This document shows, in pieces, positions 46,507 through 58,104 of a stretch of 64,000 nt of DNA. Both the position numbers and the translations under genes were made by a program. Position 1 is the first letter of the stretch. Each line of letters opens with the position of its first letter. This stretch comes from Pseudo-nitzschia pungens. Its lineage: Eukaryota; Bacillariophyta; Bacillariophyceae; Bacillariales; Bacillariaceae. Below the pieces are notes generated by a model that saw only the letters and a list, made by a program, of their open reading frames with translations, did not search any database and was not told the DNA's origin. The stretch lies in contig CM074765.1 in NCBI GenBank assembly GCA_037355855.1, positions 4,154,001 through 4,218,000 on the forward strand, written 5' to 3'.

Positions 46507-47359
46507 GAGAGTCTTGGATGGATGCGAGGGCAAAAGGTGAGGGTTTGGGCTCCGTCGATGGCCATGGAGAAAGCCACTGCTCCTAGGAAGGAGCAAAAAG
46601 ATCACCGATACCGGCAGGAGGAAAGTTTATCGACGAAAATGATGGTCGGAATCCCGCCCTGGGTTGGGAATGATCCTTTCTACATCTCGTTTTGCCGGCG
46701 TGGCATCCCATGGTAGTAGTAGTAATCGATAATGAGATTATTCAAATCGAGTGAACGAATAATGCACCAGGAGATGAAATAGAGAACAATACTTAAATTG
46801 ATTTGGAATTTGCGGAGAGCAAGTGCTCGTAAGAACCTCGTTGTATCGGCATCGAGGGCCGAGGGCTTCCGATACTGACACGATTGATCGTTGATGGTAA
46901 GATTTACAAGTAAATCCTCGTAACTGGTATTGAATAAGATTACGTACGTACGAGTAAGCTTACTCGTAGCTCGTAGATTACTCATTCGTTTCTTGACGGG
47001 GGATGCAAAAAACATTGTAAGGTTACCAGGTAAGTTACTCGTCCTTTTACGAACCTCCTCCATGATTTTGTTGACACGAAGCGCATCATTCACATGAGAT
47101 CTTTTTAAATTTACAAGTTGGGTTTACCGGTAATATTAGGTGCGTGAAGGCAGGGGTTAGCGTGAAGGAACTTCCAAAAAGTCAACCAGTTACGTACATA
47201 TAATACTTCCACGTGGAACTTTTCTGTGGGTACTGGTTACTACTAATACAAGACCTGCCAGTAATTACGGTAGCCTCCTGTATCTTGGAAGTTACAGCAA
47301 CGCGTCCAGCAGGTGGAAGTCATCCTATCTTGAGAGTGAATTGTTGGTCTGCTTTGAAG

Positions 47360-48240
47360 ATAGTTACTAGTAGTACTAGACTAGTAGTGATCATGTTGTG
47401 GAGAGCGATGAGTTGCTGCTGGTAGTTTAGTAGGATATGCTTGTGAAATGATGCAAAATAATGTAACCAAGAAGAAGGTCCTCATTGCTCTTGTGAAGAC
47501 ATGCATTGTTACAATTAACAGAGAGGTGTGTTTATTCCTCACTGGTGGTGATTAGGGATTCATATTCACCACATTCTCTAGATCTAGTACTATTTCAGTG
47601 TTTCAGCTACTAACTTCATGACAATACTAGTAAATAGTAGTATTCTTGAACACTCTCATTTTCATCTTTCATATATTATCATATGCTTCCTGTTGTTAAC
47701 TCTGCGTCTTTCACAACGGAAAAAGAAGAGGACAAGAATCGTGAGAAGATTTTTACTACTAATACTAGTAGTATTTGTAGTAGTACTAGTACTCGCAGTA
47801 GTACTACTACTCTAGTAGTTGGAGGAACTACCACTAGTACTTCTACTACTACTACATCATGATTGTGTCACTTGTGCCTTTCGTCCGAAGTGTATTGCAC
47901 AAGTCCAGGCCATCAGCAGCAGTATTCAGTATCAGTCCTGGTTATAGTAGGTGTTACAGCAGAAATAAAAGCAGGCGGGCAACAATACTACTAGTACTAC
48001 TACTAACACCACCAACAGCCAGCCAGCTCTACTACTAGTAGTAGTAGTATATTCTTATATTATAAACAGCAGTGAGGAGTCTACACGAATGCTCCTCCCC
48101 CAGAGGTACAAAAGGTGCAATCGTATCGGTGGGCATGATAGGAGATGTCTTAATTAGTACAAGGTGTTAACTTTTTCGTATCGCTGCTTCTGTGCAATTC
48201 ATTGGTACTACTATTACTACTATTACTACTAACTACTACG
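47360..48240. repeat. ACTAGT/TAGTAC-rich island
   Basis: Repeated TAGTAGTACTAGTAC clusters (47365-47392, 47758-47855, 47988-48050, 48206-48240) with unrelated sequence between them. Confidence 0.65.
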
Positions 48241-48325
48241 ACTAAATTTACTACTAACTCATCCCGTCGTTCTCAGAAAAAGACACAGAATCGAAGGACT
48301 AGAGTATGTGAAATTGTCCTGAAGC

Positions 48326-48361
48326 TTTGACCGGGGTCAAAGTTTGACCGCGGTCGTCAAA
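48326..48361. repeat. two adjacent palindromes of TTTGAC/GTCAAA
   Basis: TTTGACCGGGGTCAAA (48326-48341) is a perfect inverted repeat around GG. It is followed by TTTGAC...GTCAAA (43-61) with a central GACCGCGGTC palindrome. The pair can fold as two hairpins or serve as a double binding site. Confidence 0.8.
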
Positions 48362-49028
48362 CCTGTGGCTTCGTTTTTTTAGTAGGAACACAAATCCAAT
48401 CTCGGTGGTGGGTTTTGGCAAATTTTGCGTTCACAAGTGCTCCAGAGGCTGCGGTTTACCGGGTTGGCACTGAAGAAAGAGGTGTGTGCGAACGATACCT
48501 TATTTGCGTCGAAGCAGAACGGCAGCTCATTCACTCTCGAATCGTTTCGGACCCTGTTTGTTGCAGGAATGGATGTATATCTCCTTATTTCTCAACTAGG
48601 ATACTTATATTGTTACATGAACGATTACTAAATGGGATGTACTAGTAGAATGGCACGAAACCGTTCGCCACCGTGATTCCTACCGAGTTGTGCATGTGTA
48701 TGCTGCATTGTACAGCGTTTTTGTGAATTTTGTGTTGATTTCTTGCGTTCGTGGTAGAGTCGCCCGAAATCAAATCGCAGTTTGGTTCGCAAGCCTCCGC
48801 AGTGCCGACCGATTGGGTTCCCCGGGGCCGGGACCGTTCCTTTCCTCCCTCCGTGGCACGTGAATTTTTACAGCGATCAGATTCCCCATGATCCGTGGAT
48901 TTTTCGAGGCTCGGTGCGTTCCGCAGTGTTGCGGGGAACGATCGAGGAATGGTTCGGCTCGGATCAATTTAGAAATGACCGAAAGATTCGCTTATCAGCC
49001 GCGGTTTCGTTTCGGAAGCAACGCATGT

Positions 49029-50375
49029 TTATGGCTCCTGAAAAAGCTTGCGGCGGCGTTCTCGTCGCTGGGCCTTGATGTCCTTCTGGATCAACTTGAG
49101 TTTCTGGGAGATTTCCTCCTTTTGGGATTCCAGCTCTGCAATCTTGTCGGATATCTGCTTGTGTTGCTGATAGTGTTCTTTGTGTTTGCGGCGGGTTGTC
49201 TTTGTTGTCATTCCGATAGCCGCCTGTTCGAGTTCGCGCTGCTGGTGAACCAGCTGGTCGTTCAGCTTGTAGAGAGACGCGTTGAGGGATTCCTGCTCCT
49301 TTTGAAGACTTTCGAAGGAGGTCGCGATTGTAGTCGGGGGGTTGGCGGCGGAGGCATCGGTGGCAGCATCATTGGCAACGCTCGTCGCGTCGTTGCCGCT
49401 TGGGGTATCGTTGGTTGCCCCGCTGCCGACGGAGGCGTCGCTCCCGGTCGTCCGCTTCCATCGGGACGACAGGTTCTCGTCGGACATGAGCGACTGGCGC
49501 TTGACGACCGCCATCGGCGGCGCAGACTTGTCTTGTTTGGACGACGAATCGTCGCTCAGGCTGTTGTTCACAATCGCGTTGAAACTTCCGTCCTTGTCCG
49601 AGTCGTGCTTTGAGCGGTCGTGGTGGTCCTGTATCAAATTGTCTTCGAATTCGACGCTCTCGTCGTCTATGCTGCTATCGTCGTCCGATTCCGCGGACTC
49701 CTCGAAGCCCACCCCTCCAAGCCAGTCGTTGTTGCCGCCAAAGGCGTTGGTCTGGTTCTTGCTGCGCTGTTTTTTCTTTTTGTTTTTCTTGCGCCTCCGA
49801 CGCCTTCCTCGTTCGAGGTCGGTCGGCTCGTCGTGGAATCCAAAGTCGCTGTCCGGGATCGAAGACGAGTCGTCGCTCCACCGTTCATCGGTGCTGTACT
49901 CGGCACTCTGCCATCGGGCCTTTCGGTGACTCTTGTGCTTGAAACTGTGGACGTGCATGCCGCTGCGGCTCAGGCTCCGACGGTCCGTATTTTGTCTGCG
50001 CTTGCGGCCAAAATGGAAGGCGCCTATCGATGCAAAGAGGATCCCCACCAGGGTGCCCAAAAAGAATAGGACCATCATCTTGGGCTCCATCGGGGGGCCA
50101 ACGGATGTTTCCACCAGGGCAACATTGTTGTTGTAGGGAGAAGTGGGAGATCCCTGCAAAGAAGCATCCGGCGTGTGGTACGTGTTGTCATTCGACCCAA
50201 TGGCCTGTGCGTCGGAGGATCCTTCTTGAAGAATGCCGTTGCCAATTATGGCTTCGTCTTTTCCGTCGGCCAGAGTAGCCGAGGGTGTTGAGAACCACGA
50301 ATCCTCTTGTTGTTGTTCTCCCGACGATTGCTGGGCGGTTGCCGCCGGTGTTGAAAAGTTTGGTTGTTCCGACAT
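49029..50375 (-). CDS. single-pass membrane protein with C-terminal coiled coil
   Basis: The first ATG is at 50375; the frame is open 35 codons further up without ATG. That gives 448 residues. Residues 1-98 are Ser/Thr/Gln-rich and probably disordered, with no signal peptide. Residues 99-121 (KMMVLFFLGTLVGILFASIG) are a single helix followed by the basic FGRKRRQNTDRR. The tail carries Asp/Ser-rich and Lys/Arg-rich stretches (RRRRRKKNKKKKQRSKN). The last ~85 residues form a coiled coil (ESLQKEQESLNASLYKLNDQ ... KIAELESQKEEISQKL). The layout resembles the single-pass proteins ending at 14999, 20112 and 41967. No known domain. A tethering or scaffold role is possible from the coiled coil, but that is inference. 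Confidence 0.65.
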   Translation of the reverse strand: MSEQPNFSTPAATAQQSSGEQQQEDSWFSTPSATLADGKDEAIIGNGILQEGSSDAQAIGSNDNTYHTPDASLQGSPTSPYNNNVALVETSVGPPMEPKMMVLFFLGTLVGILFASIGAFHFGRKRRQNTDRRSLSRSGMHVHSFKHKSHRKARWQSAEYSTDERWSDDSSSIPDSDFGFHDEPTDLERGRRRRRKKNKKKKQRSKNQTNAFGGNNDWLGGVGFEESAESDDDSSIDDESVEFEDNLIQDHHDRSKHDSDKDGSFNAIVNNSLSDDSSSKQDKSAPPMAVVKRQSLMSDENLSSRWKRTTGSDASVGSGATNDTPSGNDATSVANDAATDASAANPPTTIATSFESLQKEQESLNASLYKLNDQLVHQQRELEQAAIGMTTKTTRRKHKEHYQQHKQISDKIAELESQKEEISQKLKLIQKDIKAQRRERRRKLFQEP

Positions 50376-52413
50376 GACGAGCGTCTTCTTGGTAACTATT
50401 AGTTCTGTCGGCTCTGCGGTTAATGCCTTTTCAGGATATGTTGTGTCCTTCGACTCCACTCGAGTAAATGAATTTATCAATCGAACTCAGTCGGTGAACC
50501 AGTAGCGATCATTCAATGGTGGGAAGCTTGCCTCGCTCAGGTTTGCGGTCCCACTAGGATGTCTCCGCCGATGTGAGATTTCGTTCAGCCACGCTTCCTG
50601 CTGCGGATAGTAATAGAAATAGTATTAGTTGTTGTGGATGCTTCTTCGTCCTTCCTTAGTTCTTCCCAGTTGTTGTTTTGCTGCAGCAGGGAAAAAGAAG
50701 TGAAACTCGGGCGTCTTCCCAATTAAGGCGATATTACGGCGATACAGTATGTGTTTCTTCAATTCTCGAAGGGTCTCCGAGTTCTGCTTCAAAAGGAGAC
50801 TTGGTCTTTTGCGAGCGCAACAAATATGTACGATGCACAATGTCATCGGTCCGTATCATCTCTCTACTCGCTGGTTCGACGGAGGAGCTGGCCGCTTTAC
50901 ACGAAACAAGCGCTACTCGCCAAATGACTTCCTTTCTTTTTTGTGCGGCAATGTGAACTCTTATGCCTGAGCAATGGTTTGAAACCCAAGCCTTTTTTTT
51001 TCATGCGCCAAAAACATCATTAAATGGTTCGCCGAACATTCTTTTGTTGAATAGGATGCCTTATCGGGGTTTTAATGTTCAAACTTATCATCGATGGTAC
51101 GGTCATTGAGGTTTAGTCATGTTTAAGGAGAAAATTGATACTTTTTAGTTCCCCCGGATCACCAAAGAAAGATCCGTAGCTCGTACTTCAGGGATATAAT
51201 GTACTCGTGAGTCTACTTTCCCAGCAATAAGAAACTGCAAGAGATAATCCCTACTATGTTGACGTTTTGTTACCGGATGCGAGATACGTGTTACAAGTAT
51301 GAACGATCGCAATCATTTTTTGCTTATGCGCGAACGACATTATTTATTTGTTCTTCTTTTTGCTATCAACTCACGCACTAATCGTGCTTTTTTTGGCGGC
51401 AAGCTTTGCTCCACGGGGCACGTACCGTAGGAAGCATCGTTCAAGTAACTTACGTTTTATTAAAAATCAAAATAAATTCAACAAATTCATCAAAAACGAT
51501 TGCCTGAATTCGATTGAACCAAGCTGCGAAGTTTTGCACTTGTTCGTAAAAAATCCAACCCGGATCTGACCGATCCGTGGTTCGCATTCCTCTGTAAGTT
51601 ACATACCGTATCCCCAGTTCACACGACTAACCCTTAAGTACAAAGTACGAAGTAAGGTTACTAAGGTTAACCTTACCGTAAGGCCTCGAGCACCGCAATA
51701 CTTGAACGGAGAGCGAGTAGCGAGTAACCTTACTGTACCAGGTCACCCCTGGTACACGTACCGGTAAGTCTTACCGGGCAATCTTGGTTCCTTCACTTCT
51801 GTATCGATTGACAACTTGGTGTCAAAAATTGGAAGAACATTAATTAACTGATTGAAAATTGCGACCGCCATGCGAGATGCGAGCTCCAGTCTACGGTAAT
51901 TACTAGAATTCCAGGATACTGGAAATACAACGACAACATACAGGTCTTCGTACTACATACAGGGTACCGGTAGAACAACGATTGCGAGTACGAACCTGAT
52001 ACGATATCGATGATTTTGTGGTAAACCTTAGTCGAGGATCCAAATATCTATTTGTGTCGTTCGAAGTAATCTTACGTGTACGAGTAACTTATTCGGGGGA
52101 GATTCCTTCGCATCGTGTCGGATCAATCTCAATTCTCGATCGAGTCAATCAATCAATCAATCAAACAAACAAAAGCATACATCGTATTCGGTTGCGAAGA
52201 ACATCGTTTGATGCGATAGATTTGGTCCACATAGGTGTCTCTTCGGAGAAAAATTCCACGACTCCATCCTCATCCAACAGAAAACGCTCTGGTCCAAGTT
52301 GAATCTATTTCACATCGTTTGCGACGGTATTTCCCTAGTAAATTTCTATCATACCGACCTACCGGTAGTTGTACGGCACAAACTAAACCAACGCAAGCCA
52401 AAACACGGCCAAC
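50376..52413. other. divergent intergenic region, no gene seen
   Basis: A 2-kb AT-rich spacer between divergently read genes. GTAAGGTTACTAAGGTTAACC-like words cluster at 51645-51790. No open frame looks coding. Confidence 0.5.
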
Positions 52414-53935
52414 ATGAGACGATCCCCGGCCAATTCGGTGCCGGATTTGGTGGATGTTTCGTCGACAGCACCGACCGCTGCGACCACTAAACTCTCGTCG
52501 AGGGAATCGGCAATGCTGTCGCCATCGCCACTGCCCTCGAACGCTGCTGCAAAGATCGATCACAGCAGCAACAAAACCATCTGGAACGGACTCGGAGGAT
52601 TGTCACACGGATCCTTTTTCCGCGCTGGCGATTTTGTGGATCCGTCCCTGCGTCCGGGAGCGAGCCCCATGCCGGCGGAACCACTCGCCGAAACGATTCC
52701 CAAAATCGCTACCGGGTCAGCCTTTTTGTACTCTCCCAATTTTACCTGGTTCCTGATGGCGGTGGCTTGCTGGCAGTTTGTGCCGTACGATCTGGAAGTC
52801 GACGTCGACAATAGCGGCAGAAAATTGCCTGACGGACGCGCTCTGGGGACGACTTGGTATCAATCTTTGCGGGGCACTGACCTACGTTGGTTTCTGGCAC
52901 TGGGTCCTGTACGGGTTCGGAATCTGCACCCGTCCATTTGTGCCGAACCGTTCCTACCGACCCGAAAAGGTCCTCCACAACGCCTATTATACCGTTCTGG
53001 GAGTCGTGCAGTGGACCCTGGCCGAGGGCGCCTTCTTGTACCTGTACCGCAGCGGGAAACTCCCCTTCTCCCAAGCATCTTCGAGCCGGTGGGGGCTGCT
53101 GCAGACGCTGCTCCTGTCGGTCGCCGTCCCGCCCTACCGCGACCTGCACTTTTACATTGCCCACCGGTTCCTCCACCTGCGCTTCCTGTACAAGTACGTG
53201 CATTCGTTGCACCACCGGACCACCGACCCGGAACCCTTTTCGGGATTGGCAATGCACCCGGTCGAGCACCTGTATTACTACACGTGCTACGGTCCCCTGC
53301 TGGTGCTGCCTATGATCTTTCCCCAGGCGTGCCGATTCTCTCCGTTTCTGGTCTTTTGGATGGGCTTTCACGTGGTCCTCTCCCCCGCGGCATCCCATTC
53401 GGGATACGAGGACCACTTCTCGGCCAGCCTCAACCACTACTTGCACCACCGGTATTGCGACTGCAACTACGGAGCGGGGATCCACTTCGACGCTCTCTTT
53501 GGAACGTATCGAGACACTCTATGGGAAGCGATGCCGCTTTCCGCGGACGACCGGGATCCCCCGCCTCCCCCCGACCCAAAGACCCGGCTCGGGATCTTCC
53601 CGGAGCATCCCGGGTACGAGCTGGGGATCTGCGGGATGGTCGCTGGTGCGCTGCTGCTGGTCGGAGCCACGAATGCAAATGCCAATCCAAACGCGAATGC
53701 CACTGCCTCTGCGAATGCGCGGCTCGCAGCGGCGGTGTTGGCCACGGTGGGACCGGCCCTCTGGGCGCTGGTCCTGTCGATGGCCGCGACCCCTTCCATG
53801 CCGTGGAGAAAGGCATGCCTCGCCCCGTTTGACAGGGATCCGACCTGGTCGCTGGTTCTGCATCTCGGACTGGGGGTGATCCTAGGGATTCTCCCGGCGA
53901 CCTGTCTGGTCTACTTCGTCCTGGACGATTCGTAG
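52414..53935 (+). CDS. fatty acid hydroxylase superfamily (sterol desaturase-like) membrane oxidoreductase
   Basis: Read from the ATG at 52414 with one base removed near 52821-52834, this gives 506 residues. After a disordered N-terminus come helices (WFLMAVACWQFV; GALTYVGFWHWVLYGFGI) and the di-iron histidine boxes in order: HFYIAHRFLHLR (~245), HSLHHRTTDPEPFSG with AMHPVEH (~263), and HYLHHRYCDCNYG (~341). These match the PF04116 family, which uses di-iron and oxygen to hydroxylate or desaturate lipids or sterols in the ER. A C-terminal part with three more helices and an Asn-Ala repeat (NANANPNANATASANA) is longer than typical. The family includes ERG3/ERG25-type sterol enzymes and alkylglycerol monooxygenase; substrate not resolvable. 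Confidence 0.82.
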
Positions 53936-56398
53936 AGGACGATGCGTTGACGGACGCACGGATCGATGGGGGAATCCATGGATCTAGTACGAATCGATAG
54001 ATAGATAAAAACTTTTGAATAAAATAGTCCAAGTGTTGGGAGTTGGTCAATTCGTCGGGTCTCTAGTGCGCGGTGGACAGTCTTATCCGGTGGAATGAAA
54101 TGGAATGGAACCGAATCGAATCGAAGCACCACGAATCCATCGTTTAGCGAACAACACCGCATCCCATCCCATCTTATCCCGAGGAATGAATGCAACGCTC
54201 GAGCGGGTCGGATCCGTCCAAATACATACATACGGACAACCTATGCATTTGCGTTCGCATCCTACAAATACGTTTTCAAAGGATTGTCCTAGTTGTGATG
54301 TGACGGAATGTGTTTTTCGCGCTGAGCAGAATCCGTTCACTCGCAGCGGTAACAGCATCATCGCACGTGGCTTGGGCATGACTCGGTACTCGGTGGCAGG
54401 CTTCGATGCAAACGCTGCCACAACTCGGATCGAGCGAGCCAGCTACCCAGTCATTTTTCAATCGGCCGAGCAACCCGTCCACGAAAAAAGACAGCCGTCC
54501 ACAAGTGATGTGATTTCACCTATCTGATCTGATCTGATCTTTGTCGATTCTGTGTCGGTTCTGTTCGTCCTCTTTCGGGAGACCCGGAGGAGTACCCCAG
54601 AACCGTCACAACCGGTGCAGGGGAGAAGGTAAATCGAGACGAATGGAAACGAAATGTTGGTAATGCCGTCGGCACTCTCCGCCTAGTTAGCGCGACCGGA
54701 CACTTGCGAATGGCATCGACCGTCCCCCCGACCTTGATGGATGAGGGGAAAGGCCGTGTATCCCCCAACAGAACCACCATCGGCTTGGTAGAAGAAGGAT
54801 GTTCCGAAAGAGTGGAAAAACCCATGGTTTGTAATGTTTCCCGTTGTTGCTGATGCAGTTTCACCGTTGATCCTGCTATGCCAATGCTGACGGCGCTAAT
54901 GCATCTGCCACGCAGCCGTTCATACTAAAGTGCATATCATTCGAATCGAGACCCAAGTGTGTACCAGTACGGTGATGGTTACAGACAACGAATAAGGTTA
55001 CTTTCGTACAACATAAAATTTATTCACAAAAATTCGGTACACGTATGCGTACGGTATGTGTGCACAGATCACAGGTACTGGTACAGTTACAAACCTTTAC
55101 TTCTACGAGTACGGGTATGAAAGAAGTACGGTAAATATGCCGAGTTTTTGTGCCCTCGTTTTTCCTCAGGTAATACCTCATCATCCTGTATTATGCACTT
55201 TTCTTCTCTACGAACAGATTGATGAAGATTTAACATTACCGTACCGGTACAGTACGGTATTTTGTAAAGAACCGAGATTTTATCGTGCTACGAATGAGAA
55301 GTAATATTTTTATCACAAATAATGAGCCAGTGAGAACCAACTGTGAAGGGGCACGGAAAAGACAGGATAGATTAGTACCAGTAAGTTACCGTACCTGTTG
55401 CTTCCATAGAATATGGGGATTGACGTTATCACCCATTGTAACATGTTCTTTTGAAACTATTTTGTTAATGAAAGCATATATTATTTCGGGCAATAATCAA
55501 TTTATCATACCCCTGTGGTCACTTTTCACACTTGTGTGAGGCAAATGAAGAACGAAGAATTTCCTCGAAATTCCCTCTCAACAATTAACACAGCAATAGT
55601 TCTTCTGTTTGGGAGAGAATTTTGGAGGACTAAAATATCAGAAGACATTTCACTATAAATCTCCCCACTGTTACACAAATAAAAAGTATCAACCATACTA
55701 TCCTAAATCTACAAGAATTATCGTGTGAAAATATATGCCTCTAACATAATGACTAATGACATCATCTTTTTATCCAGTCTTGCATTGAATTCTAAACTTC
55801 GCACCTCATGTGAGCCAAGAATAGCGATGTCAAAACGATGACAAGGGTTCTGGGCACTACACATGTGCCTGAAACGACCCAGACTGATGGAACCCAATGC
55901 AAATACAACTTGGACGGTATCAAAATAATTTGGGATATAACATGACATGGATTAAGATTTGTACGGACTTTCTGGTTGTGTTTCAAAAGTAGCGTATTCT
56001 ATTTACATTGTGTGTGTGTGTTTGTGTATGTGTACATTGTGCAGTAGTAAAATGTTGCCATCGCATGTATATACGTGTCGTAGCAAAAGATTTCTTGGAA
56101 AAGCATTAATTGGAATTGGAAGCTTCTAGTGAAACCGTATCGAGTACCAAAGGGATGATTCGTTCGTCCGTTGGGTCGTCGTCTTGGTGTATTTAGCGTG
56201 TTGTTGTTTTTCAAAAGATAGCAGAAAATGTTTGTCGGTAGCGATGGTACAAAAAAACTGGTTCGTTCGATGATCTTCGATGGCTAGAAAAAGAGGAACG
56301 GCAGTTCCCTCGTTGATCCGTTGGAAAGCTCATCAGGAGCTGATGACGTCCGTTTGTATTCTTTATACCGCGGAGAGAGTCTCATCTTCGACGGGAGA
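53936..56398. other. intergenic, no confident gene
   Basis: Contains short open frames only. A 101-codon minus frame from an ATG at 54825 to 54520 has near-random composition and is not called. A TCTGA repeat lies at ~54525-54540, and a (GT)n-like run at 56009-56032. 55056-56000 is AT-rich with no signal I recognise. Confidence 0.5.
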
Positions 56399-56956
56399 CT
56401 ACAACTTGAGGCGTTTTGTTGATCCGTTTGTCCTTGACATCCGGTATCGTGGTTCTGCCCGAGGAGACTCGTGCCAACCACCATTCGATTGCATACCGCA
56501 GCGCTGCGGTTTCGATCCTCGCGGAATAAAATGCAACGATCTTGTGAAGGACAATACTGCAGTCCTTTTTGATGAAGAAAGGGGAGTCACGAAACGAGTT
56601 TCGAGCGGGAAGGATGAAGAGAGGCGAAGAGAATATGGCAACGTACGTATTTTGTTTGTGACAGGTGCCTGTGATTTTTTGTTGGGTTTCAGCTTCAGAC
56701 TAGGTACGTGCGACAATGGAAGGTCTGATGCTTTGCCGTTTAGAACAGGCAGCAGCGGTGGAGAGTTTGGGAGAGGTGTCAACGTTGTTGTCTCGCCGGG
56801 AGAAGGGGGGATATTGGTGACAGAGCAATCCCGCCTGCCTTCACTTAACAAATGAAGTATATTGGTATGAAACGGAGACATGTCGCACATTTCCAACGAA
56901 CCATCTTGCATCGACGACGGAGATACTGTTGTCTTGTCGGGTCCATGATCTCTCAT
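56399..56956 (-). CDS. possible hypothetical protein (weak)
   Basis: A minus frame from the ATG at 56956 gives 185 residues rich in Ser, Pro and Leu (SPFHTNILHLLSEGRRD; SVTNIPPSPGE). It has no signal peptide or domain. The opposite strand is also open over this interval. The next frame down to 56284 (KMRLSPRYKEYKRTSSAPDE) could continue it after an indel. Kept at low confidence because composition and length are slightly better than chance. Confidence 0.25.
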   Translation of the reverse strand: MRDHGPDKTTVSPSSMQDGSLEMCDMSPFHTNILHLLSEGRRDCSVTNIPPSPGETTTLTPLPNSPPLLPVLNGKASDLPLSHVPSLKLKPNKKSQAPVTNKIRTLPYSLRLSSSFPLETRFVTPLSSSKRTAVLSFTRSLHFIPRGSKPQRCGMQSNGGWHESPRAEPRYRMSRTNGSTKRLKL

Positions 56957-57089
56957 GTTGGAATTTGTACACGGCAAAATTTTATGTCGGTTTCTGAAAC
57001 GGTTTCAGAAACTAAAATGTTCTTCAATCATTCCATCGAAAAAAAAACATCGAAAATTGCATTAGTCGTAGAATGTCTACAAGTACGGT

Positions 57090-57350
57090 AAGGTTACGGA
57101 AACCGTTTTGCATCATAAAGGCAATAAAACTGCACAAATTTGGACGGCATATGTCTTCAACGAAATTCAACGAAACAGATGTTTCATGTCACTAAATAAG
57201 TATTGGTAACTACGCAATTATCTCTTGAAACCGTTTTTCATCGAAAATAAAGGCAATAGAGGACCAAAAATCTTGCTGTCCTATTGCTTTATGTTCTCGT
57301 TAGGAAACAGATGTTTCAAGTCACAATCATTATTGAACAAAGTAAGGTCG
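57090..57350. repeat. diverged tandem duplication (~130-base unit)
   Basis: The two halves share landmarks in the same order: ACCGTTTT-x-CATC...AAAGGCAATA at ~57098 and ~57230, then GAAACAGATGTTTCA...GTCAC at ~57172 and ~57304. Between these landmarks the copies have drifted apart. Confidence 0.6.
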
Positions 57351-57429
57351 GAACTCGGAAAACTGCTTTCACATAATGTCGTAAAGGCTTAGCTTTCACG
57401 ACACGTACATTATAGAAAAGGATACGTAG

Positions 57430-57660
57430 TAGACGAACAGAAGCATAATAAGACGAACAAAGGGCACATAAGGCGAACAAGACAAATGAACGAGCTCCAC
57501 ATACAAAGGCATCAACTTAATGCTGAACGAAGGGCATATATTTAAAACAAGACAAACAATGCTCAGATACCGGTACAACCCTGAAAACCAAAAATTTTCT
57601 AACGAATGTTTTAAGACGAACATACCGTAGGCATAATAAGACGAACAAAGGGCATTTGTG
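57430..57660. repeat. dispersed AAGACGAACAAAGGGCA repeats
   Basis: A 24-base word, GCATAATAAGACGAACAAAG followed by GGCA, occurs at ~57443 and ~57632. Degenerate copies lie between (AAGGCGAACAAGAC, CTGAACGAAGGGCATA). Probably a decayed short-unit repeat. Confidence 0.6.
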
Positions 57661-57973
57661 ACGAACGGTTGTCAACTTGACACACTCCCTGATACTTTTG
57701 GGAGTCACTGACCCCGGGTGTCACTTTGACACTCAATAGGGCTTAGGATTCATGGGGTTGGAAAAATTCAAATTCCAAAATTTTTTTCAAATCAACCATG
57801 TTCAAGTATTTTTTTTCCATAATGAGTGATTCCCGAAAACATTTTTTGCATTTTTTAACGGTTTGGCATGTTTGGCATTTATTAACGTCTTTTTCTTAGC
57901 GCACTCAACACATGGCAATTTAACAGTCGACGCCGGTTGCTTCCTATTTTGTACAATTTGGAATTTGGAATCC

Positions 57974-58015
57974 CATATGAAAAAATAAAAAAGTCATATG
58001 AAAAAATAAAAAAGT
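57974..58015. repeat. perfect 21-base tandem duplication
   Basis: Two adjacent copies of CATATGAAAAAATAAAAAAG plus T, at 57974-57994 and 57995-58015. Confidence 0.9.
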
Positions 58016-58104
58016 CACTAGCCGAACCTCCATCGCATGCCGGCTCAATTCGGAACACACGATAAAAACTTCGATTTTTCTCCATCCTTAACAACAGGGG
58101 GGGG

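Larger units (their letters stand above)
46507..49028. other. intergenic with ACTAGT-rich island, no gene seen
   Basis: A 2.5-kb spacer. GTAAGGTTACC/TACGAGTA words lie at 46905-47040. An ACTAGT/TAGTAC island covers ~47360-48240 and includes short AT-rich open frames that look non-coding. A double palindrome occupies 48326-48361. 48770-49028 is GC-richer, being the 3' region of the next gene, and shows no domain. Confidence 0.55.

Noticed and set aside
2266..53935. Programmed +1 ribosomal frameshifting as the cause of the split frames
   Set aside because: Sites share no slippery motif, some need a missing base instead, and most are homopolymers; assembly error is simpler. RNA evidence would reopen it.
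54520..54825. Minus frame of 101 codons
   Set aside because: Near-random composition in a gene-poor stretch, ends in a TCTGA repeat, no domain.
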